From Toxonevra muliebris (taxonomy: Eukaryota; Arthropoda; Insecta; Diptera; Pallopteridae): DNA of 64,000 nucleotides. The position numbers were made by a program, and so were the translations under genes. The DNA lies in assembly GCA_963691655.1 (NCBI GenBank), contig OY829329.1:21156708-21220707 (forward strand). Direction: 5' to 3'. Every line of letters begins with the position of its first letter. Position 1 is the stretch's first letter. The notes under the pieces are model-generated. The model worked only from the letters and a program-made list of their open reading frames with translations. It did not search any database and had not been told where the DNA came from. Shown one piece after another: positions 48,601 through 57,600 of the stretch.

Positions 48601-51600
48601 TGGAAAAACGTACGATGTGATTTTTGTTGGCACAGGTAAGTTGTAAAAATGTTTTATTTTAACTTTCATTCTTGTTTTCCCCTCCTCTTCTCTTTCAGTC
48701 TCGGTTGTGAACAGTACAGAATAGTTTGTAGGAATATAGTATAAATTTAAATTGAAAATGTAATAATGTTAATTAGAAATTTATAGTTTTCTCTATCGAG
48801 TACGGAAATATGGTAGTAAAAAAAAATGAAAAGATTATGTGTAATAGAAACTACTAATTTAAAGTAGTTTAATGGAGGAGATGAAAACTCGGGAGAATTC
48901 ATTTATCAATTGCTAATTTTGAATCGTTTATTTTTATATTAAGTTATTTTCAAGAAATTAGTTATGGTCTTTAAGTGGTCTATTTAAGTGAAAGTTTTTC
49001 AAATCGGGAATCTCATTTATAGAGTTTAGAGTTGTGGATGGGCTGGACTTAACCAAAGCACTCAGTCGATCTGTCTGATCTGTATCCCCTCAGTTTTCCT
49101 ACCTTTGATGTTTCTTTTAACTCCTTTTTTTCGCTTCTGCACCTCCCCCCTTTCCCTCAATGTACCATAACGTCCGACAATATTATTCAAAACATTCTAG
49201 AAAACTGAAGAGTTTCACAGTTTCCTTAATAATTGTAAAGCTTCAGGTCCAGAAATCCTTAATCATTCCATCAAAACAAATTTGTCGGCATGTTCTTGAA
49301 AATAGTGAGAACTTCTCGGTAAGTTCCTCAAACATTCATATCAATATCTTCCGATTTTTTTTTTCAAAATTGAGAGTTTGAACAGTTTTCAACAAGGTTT
49401 GTTTCTTTCCCCTTATAATTTTCTGCATTTTCTTAGTTATTAAGACTTAAACTCCATTCAAAAAATTATTGTCCAAATAGTTCTGAAAAATGGGGGTGCT
49501 CTCAGAGACTTTTTCAAAAAGAAGCTATTTATGCCGCATTCTACGACTGAGTGCCAGGGTTAGGAAATAGGTGTGGCAAAATTGTAACGAATTGTGTAAG
49601 AAAATGTATTTTTCCCCCGAAAAGGTACCTAAACAAAAAAAGGTACCTAAAAATTACAAAAAACACAAATTGTACTGAATATGACACGGTGGTACTACAG
49701 TACTTTTTAAAAACAAAAGGTACTGAAAAAAGTACAAAATACCTACATTTCCCAACACTGCCGAGTGTCGTACTCTCTTTTCGTTTTTTTTTTTTTATAT
49801 GAAGTTTTTTTGCTCTCAATTTAAGTGAGAGCATAAATTGAGTTGAATTAAGAGCAGCGTAGGCCAAAGACTTGCACGCAGGCAAATGAGAGTAAAAAAT
49901 TTCACACATACAGAGCTCATTTCCATAGAAAGAATGCTCAATCGCTCATTGTGTATGTATAGGTGGCCACCGCTGATTTAGAGCCTAGAAACTTCATATG
50001 AAAAAAAAAAACGAAAGGAGAGTGCGGCACTCGCTCTCTTAAATTAAGACCATAAAAACTTCATATAGGGAAGACCGCGTGCACAAGAGCGTAAGACACA
50101 CGTATAGGGATCATTTTCATAGAAAAAGAGAGCAGCGGATCATTGTATGTAGATGTATAGGTGGCCATCCATCATTAAATTAAAATCATAAGAGAATAAT
50201 TCCAGAAAAAATGGAGTACTTTTGAGAGAGAAGCTCTTTTAAACCACTTTGTAAATCCCAACCCAGCCAATCCTAACAAAAAACATTTTAAACATTTTGA
50301 GCTCAAAATTCTCTATAATATTTCCTTTTTTTTCAGATCATGGTAAAATAATAAAATCAGTTAATGCTGAATCAGCGGACTCAAAAGAAAAAGTATCATC
50401 TGTGGTGATTGAAGAGATTGATGTATTGCCAAAAAGTGAACCTATAAGAAATTTGGAGATTGTGCGAACAATGCAATACGGTAAGAGTCAATAAGAGAGT
50501 CAAATAAAAAAAAACAAAAACAAAAGAAACAAAGAGAAAACCTCATTAAAAATGCAATTTTCACACACAACTGTTATTTACTACATGTGGCGTTTTTTTG
50601 TTTGTTTTTTTTTTTTGCACAGATCAACCGAAAGATGGCAGCTACGACGATGGCAAATTAATCATTGTCACCGATAGTCAAGTGATTGCGATACAATTGC
50701 ATCGCTGTCACAATGATAAAATCACCAGTTGCAGGTGAGTGAGTTTTTAATACTTAGTTACATGTAAAACATTTTTGTGATATGCCACGCCATGCCATGC
50801 CGCGGGTGTGTTTGGTGATGGTGATGTCGTCTGGATATGCTGACGATGTCTGATGATGACGACGGCGATGATGATGATGATATCATTATTAATGCTTATA
50901 AAAGAGAAAGCTCAGCATTTAATTTATTTCTTAAATTTGCAAATATGTATATAATAAATTCATGCTTTCTTTCTTTTTCTTCTTATCATTTTTTTTTCTT
51001 ACTTTGCAACTGCAATAACTTCAACTCCCACTCCAACTCAACTTTAACTTTAACTTCAACTCTATTCAACTCTACTCGTCTCATCTTCAATCCGCCTCTA
51101 TAGTGAATGTGTCGCACTCCAGGATCCTTACTGTGCCTGGGACAAAATTGCTGGCAAATGTCGTTCCCATGGTGCACCACGTTGGCTTGAAGAGAATTAT
51201 TTTTATCAAAATGTTGCAACTGGGCAACATGCTGCATGCCCATCAGGTTTGTATTCCATACATACACATATTTATTATATATTTCTTATATTTATATTTT
51301 AATATGTTCAGGTATTTGTATGAGTGTGTATGAGTGTGTGTGCTTGTGTGTGTGTGTTTTATTACTATTTTACCTTGTCCAATGATGCATACATATGTTG
51401 AGAGTAGTTTGTAGTAGCAATATCCTACCTACCTAGGTTTGAATATACTTTTTTATCTGATATTGCTGTTGCTACTGCACAGTTGGACGAAATCCTGAAA
51501 TAAGTAATCAAAAATCAGGTATTCGCCAAGTTCAGGTCTATTCTAAATACCGCCGCCGGTCAATCAAAAGAGGCTCTAATTAAGCTTTTTAAGAATAGTT

Positions 51601-54600
51601 GGCTCTCATCTTGCGAATTCTGCGGAAAACTTCTGCATTTGAATAAACAATTCGACTGACGAAGGAAGATCAGTGAGATTAAACCTACGAGAAGGGAGCT
51701 GAATCGAGTTCAGGACACTTGACTACCTCAGTGAGAGCCTAAAATCACGGAGCTACCATACAGACAGTTCTGAATTTAAATTAGCAAATCGATTGATAAG
51801 AATCAATGAGACTAACCCAGTAGCAGAAAAAAAAACCAGCTAAAATCTATTCTTTTTTATTGGTACCATGGCTCTATCTAGACCTTGACCTCTTTCAACT
51901 TCCGCTCTCATATCTCGCGGTGATTTCTTGTCATACTTCCTTATACCAGCCCTGTATATTTTGAGATTTTTGAAACCAATCCCAACTATGTCTTTTCACC
52001 TTCGTTTTAGTCAATTTTGCTTTCACTATTCATCGCCGCATCGTAAGCTGCACTCGTCAGAGCGCACACGAATGGTACCCCGGATTCATCTAAGGAAGAA
52101 AACACAGCTAGTGAGCTGTCATAAAAACTGAATGATCATGTTCGAAAGAAAACTTACCAATTCATGTTGAATTCAGCACACTCCCATCTCTCGAAAGTAG
52201 AGTTGAGCGAAAAAATTCACCGACTTGAGAAACGAGATGGATGAGCCTTTATTCATTTAACGAGGGAAGCCCAAACAGGCAGGCACTGCGATCCATCCAT
52301 GACCCTTTTAGAAGATCCAGATGAGCCAGAAATTGAGGAAATTTCCTCGAAGAAGATCTAAGTTTAGTTTGTTTCGTTTGTATCAAAACTGGACAATTTT
52401 CGGCTCAGACCATGACTTGACGTACTCGGCTTATCTTCTTTCAATGTATTACAACAACAACAACAAGTACAATGGCTAAAACCTAAAGAAATTTTTTCTA
52501 CAACGGCCACAGGTTAGTCGAGTCATGTAGGTAGACTCTTTCCGTGGATTTGTTCATGGGAGTTAGTGGTGTTAGTGCCGGTAGAAAAAGATTAAAGTTG
52601 TCTGAGGGGAAAGGGGTTAACAGTTCCCGCTCTCGACGGCCAGGGCACGCTTTTGTTACGGCGAGTGTGAGAGTGTTGGTTGCCATCGATGTAGTAATTT
52701 AGGATGATCATCGAGCGCTCCAAAACTAGCAATGGATTACTCCCTATTGCTCCAGAACCTTTGCAGCTTGTACTCCTCTCTGACGTTGCATGTCCTAAGG
52801 CAGAGGTGCCCACGACTTATGCACTTGGTGCACATTTGTTTTTGTTAAAGCTCTTAGGCATAGGCTGAGCATTTCTCATCTCTTTTCCTTGCCTATACAC
52901 AAAATGCAAAGCAACAACGATTTCGTATGCTTTGCTGGTCTTCAACGTAGATTTTGTTGTTGTCTAACGTGTGAGTTGCACTTCTACAAGAAACTTTTGG
53001 GCACCCCTATTCTAAGGCATGGAGTAGTCGTTGTAGCGTCTAGAAGGAGGTATAAAGGAGAGCACGATTACGAAAATGAGCAGCACTATCTCTTTCCCAA
53101 TTTTTTAAAATGACCAATTGAGTGGAATTCAATTTCTCTCCCCTCCGTTTTTGACAAAATTAAAATATCCACGCATACTCTGTTCCGCGAACACAACAAA
53201 TAAATTAACAAATCAAAAAAAAAAAAAAAAACCTCAACTTACCGAGTTTTCGGCATCAAGAGAAGCTTACTGCTATTTTTAGTTGCATTGTTTTTGTAAA
53301 AGTTTTCACTTCTTGTTTTATTGTTATTCGGTAGACAATTACATTTATTATTGTTGTTTCTCAGCTTTGAAAAGAGAGCAAATTTATCGAACTCTCATTT
53401 ATTGCACCTTTTGAAGTATTGAGGTCATTGCTGTTTTGAAAAGTACAATTTGAACATCTTAGTACACACACCATAACAGTTACTCTCTGGCTAGTGTGAT
53501 AATTCTGCTGCTACCCGCTGCATCGGTCGGCGTATGTGTGTGTGTGTGTGATATAATGATGTGGGTAAGAGTGATGACTAAGTGTGTGTGTGTGTGTGTG
53601 TGTATCACCGAGTAGTGTGGTGAGTTCTCTCGCGCCAGGTATTATGTATGGTGAATAACTTTATTAAAATGAAATTCAAAGAGAACTAAGAAGAGAGAAA
53701 TTTCACATAGGTATATAAATTCAGAGAGTAAATAATAAAAGAAAAATAATAAATTTCAACTATGACACCTCGTCTCCACGAGCTATAATTTATTGCATGA
53801 AATTAAAAATTTGTTTTTGTTTCCCATGTAAAATGAAAAAACAACAAATAACATTTTTGTATTTTATACGGGAAACAACAGCAAATTTTTAATACCATGC
53901 AGTGAATTACAGCTCGTAGAAACGAGGGGTAAAGACAATTCGTTATGCTTGGTTTTCACTATGTAATATTTGCCGTCAAAGAGAGAATTTCCCATATGAA
54001 ATTTGCCGACATGCTGGGAAATTTGATTGAATTTGACATAGTGAAAACCAGGCATTATAAAGTTTTTTATTTTCGATCTAAATACTTACGTGACTGCAAA
54101 ATTTTGGCAAATTACTTAAAAATTTTAGCCCACTGTGTATATATCATACAAAAAGAAAAAAAAATAATATTTTGTCATGTTTGTTTTTGGTTGTTTTTGC
54201 TATTATATTGTAAGAGCGAGTATAAAAATCTCATATAATATGATTGAAGAGATTTTTTTCTAGGAATTTAGGCGAAAAAGTTTTTTTTTTTTTATTTTCC
54301 AATTTTCTTCTTTATTTTCATTAGAGGATTTTAAGTTAATGTTTTGAAAAAAAAGTTTTACGGAATTTTCACACTCACTCACTCACTCGCTCACACACTG
54401 ATTCATTCATTCATTTAACTTGACTTAAAAGGTTTTGGTTTTGTTTGTTTTTCTTCTTATTTTACTAACTCCACTTACATCCACATCTCAATCTATCAAT
54501 GTTCATTCATTGTTTCATTTTCTGATTTTCCTTCTCTGTTGTTTTTTTTTTTTTTTGAATTTCTTTCTCTATACAGGTAAAATCAACTCGAAAGATGCAA

Positions 54601-57600
54601 ATGTAGGCGAACAAAAAGGTTATCATCGCGATGATATGGATTTATTGGATTCACGTCGTCAGAGCAAGGATCAAGAAATCATCAATATTATGCAAGATAA
54701 AAACTTTGAAGGTAATGTTTCAACAATATGCATGCTCCTCATCTGCACTCGCTCACTCGCTCGCTCTCTCATGCACTAGCTTGAGTTATGCTGAATAGCT
54801 GGCTGGCTGTTTGCCGCTTGTTTGTGCTATGCTTTTGTATTTGTTTTAGTTTGTTTCTTCGTTTTTTGTAGCATATTTATTGGGATTTTACACTGTTTGT
54901 TACTTGGTTTTTGCATCTTTTGCTACTCTTGCACTTAACTTTTAAAAGAAAAAGAAAAACGAAACCATAAGTTTTTTTTTTTTGTTTTGTTTTTGTTTTG
55001 CTCAATTTTACTATGTAGTTAGATACATATGAATATTTCTGCATATTAAGTATTTTGTTGTTGCATTTGTATATCGCATTTTCTTCAATATTCTTTTCTT
55101 ATTGGTTTTTCTTTCTTTTTCTTTACTTCGTTTTTTATTTTATGCACTAATTTTTTTATTTTTTTTTATTTTTTTATTTGTTTTTTTTTATTGTTTGTGC
55201 ATTTTTTCGTATTGATTTCGTTTGAATTTATTCTATCCATTTATGTTTTCAATCAAAACATTTTTATAACATGTGTTTTTATCGTATTTCTTATTGTCTT
55301 TTGTCATCTTAAATATGTATGGTTTATGGCATGTTTTATTTATTATTTTTTATTTAATGTAACACTTGTAGACTTAATAGTTTTTTTATTCATTCTTTTC
55401 AAGATTTTTATTTAGAAATATTTTCTACAACTCACACTAGTTGTTCTCAGAAAAATGCATTGATGTGCGCTGGCTCTATGCGCAATTCTTTTAAAAATCT
55501 TGAAATATGTGCCATTGTTTTTCTCTTAGAAGTTTGCCATTTCCAGCCAAGAAGTGATACCGACTCTAGAGCCTAAAGCACTTTGCTTAGCAGTCTAACG
55601 CATTCTCTCCCAATGGCGACCACTTGGGTTAGATATTAAAGCGATTTTTAGTAGACTCGACGAGCCAAACTATTTTCTATTCAAACTGAAAGTAAACATC
55701 CACACCGATATCTCCTTCAACCTCACCCCCGTTCCCATTTATTAATCTTCAATTCCTCTTGGAATGCAATGGTTCGCGTTTTTATCCACTGGGTATTGAT
55801 TAACCACCATAAAACAAAGATCCATTTAACGCAGCAACTCTAGGTTTCTATAGAACGACCCTAAATCTTTTTCAGTTTTGAAACCACTACTTACAAAGTT
55901 TTCTTTCACACCACGAAATCCAAGACAATATTGGTTTACATTAGGTATGCTCAGCACTTGAGCTCGCGAGAGAAAACAGCTTTTGTGCTTTCATATGTGC
56001 ATACCATATATCATATATGGAGCTTATGTGCTATTTTACACATACAGGATCTCGATCGTACGCGTAGCCAACACAATCTCACAAATACTTAGTATACATT
56101 GACGTTGGGTATACTTGGCTTACTCACTCACTACAATGAGAAAGAGAGAGAAACGTGAGAGAGAACTTTGAGAGAGGTGGTACAAAAGAAACGTATAGAA
56201 GATAAAGAAAGAGGATCAGAGGTTGGCAAGAGGGGGAAGATTAGAGTATAAAGGGGAAGAGGAAAGAAAGTGATATAGGCAGTAAAGTAAGAACAAGAAG
56301 AGGGAAAGAAATATAGGGGAATGGGGAATGTAAGGAGGAAAAGGTGGGACGAGAGAAGATACAGAGATCGATGAGAATTGCTAGTATACGTCAACGTGAG
56401 AAGAAAGCACAACGAATAGGGAAGGGGAGGAAAAGAAAAGAGAGAGATGGAAAAAGAAAACGAGTAAGAAACGGAGAAGAAAAAAAAGGGTTGTGGTGGG
56501 GCGAAAAATCAATTGGTAGGGGAGTAGGGGAAGAAGAAAGTTAAGAATTAATAAAGGAGGTACAGGCAGAAATGCTCATAAAAGTGGAGGTAGATGAACG
56601 TAGATGTCGATGTAGATCAAGGCAAAAATTAAGAAAAGGAACAAAAGGACAAAGTAAGAGGTAAAAGAAAAAGTTAAACCAAACCAAGACCTAGGCTAAG
56701 CAAAAACATATCCAGGCAATGATGGAGACTACCGAAAGCAGGACCAAAATCCAGATCGAAATCAAGACCAGGATCGAAAACAAGACCCAGGCCGAGATCA
56801 TCGCCAAGACCTAGACCAACATCAACACCAAGACCAAGAAAAAGACTAAGACCAAGACCAAGACCAAGACCAAGACCAAGACCTAGACCTTGACCTAGAC
56901 CTAGACCTAGACCTAGACCTAGACCTAGACCTAGACCTAGACCTAGACCTAGACCTAGACCTAGACCTAGACCTAGACCTAGACCTAGACCTAGACCTAG
57001 ACCTAGACCTAGACCTAGACCTAGACCTAGACCTAGACCTAGACCTAGACCTAGACCTAGACCTAGACCTAGACCAAGACCAAGACCCAGACCCAGACCC
57101 AGACCCAGACCCAGACCCAGACCATGACCTAGACCTAGACCTAGACCTAGACCTAGACCTAGACCTAGACCTAGACCTAGACCTAGACCTAGACCTAGAC
57201 CTAGACCTAGACCTAGACCTAGACCTAGACCTAGACCTAGACCTAGACCTAGACCTAGACCTAGACCTAGACCTAGACCTAGACCTAGACCTAGACCTAG
57301 ACCCAGACCTAGACCTAGACCTAGACCTAGACCTAGACCAAGACCTAGACCTAGACCTAGACCTAGACCTAGACCTAGACCTAGACCTAGACCTAGACCT
57401 AGACCTAGACCTAGACCTAGACCTAGACCTAGACCTAGACCTAGACCTAGACCTAGACCTAGACCTAGACCTAGACCTAGACCTAGACCTAGACCTAGAC
57501 CTAGACCTAGACCTAGACCTAGACCTAGACCAGATCAAGACCAGGACCAAGCCCAAAACCGAGACAAAGACCAAGACAAAAACAAAGAAAAAACGCAGAC

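Larger units (their letters stand above)
48636..50336 (+). other. Sema1a intron g-h, 1.7 kb
   Basis: It contains the 206-bp hAT-like element and the widened foldback copy. 48636-49540 shows nothing recognisable. Confidence 0.9.
51247..54576 (+). other. Sema1a intron j-k, 3.3 kb
   Basis: It contains a dispersed repeat near 52255, the copy at 53240, (GT)n tracts near 53534 and 53583, and the 112-bp MITE. 51480-52250 and 52490-53000 look like old repeat-derived DNA without identifiable coding. Confidence 0.9.

Noticed and set aside
52490..52830. Coding gene on the minus strand ([16 protein letters not shown])
   Set aside because: Short overlapping frames in old repeat-like DNA beside a (CAA)n tract, with no family match.
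53864..54238. 63- and 97-codon frames
   Set aside because: They run across the palindromic MITE and show no protein family.
56820..57540. Interstitial telomere
   Set aside because: The repeat is TCTAGG, not TTAGG, and higher flies do not use TTAGG telomeres.
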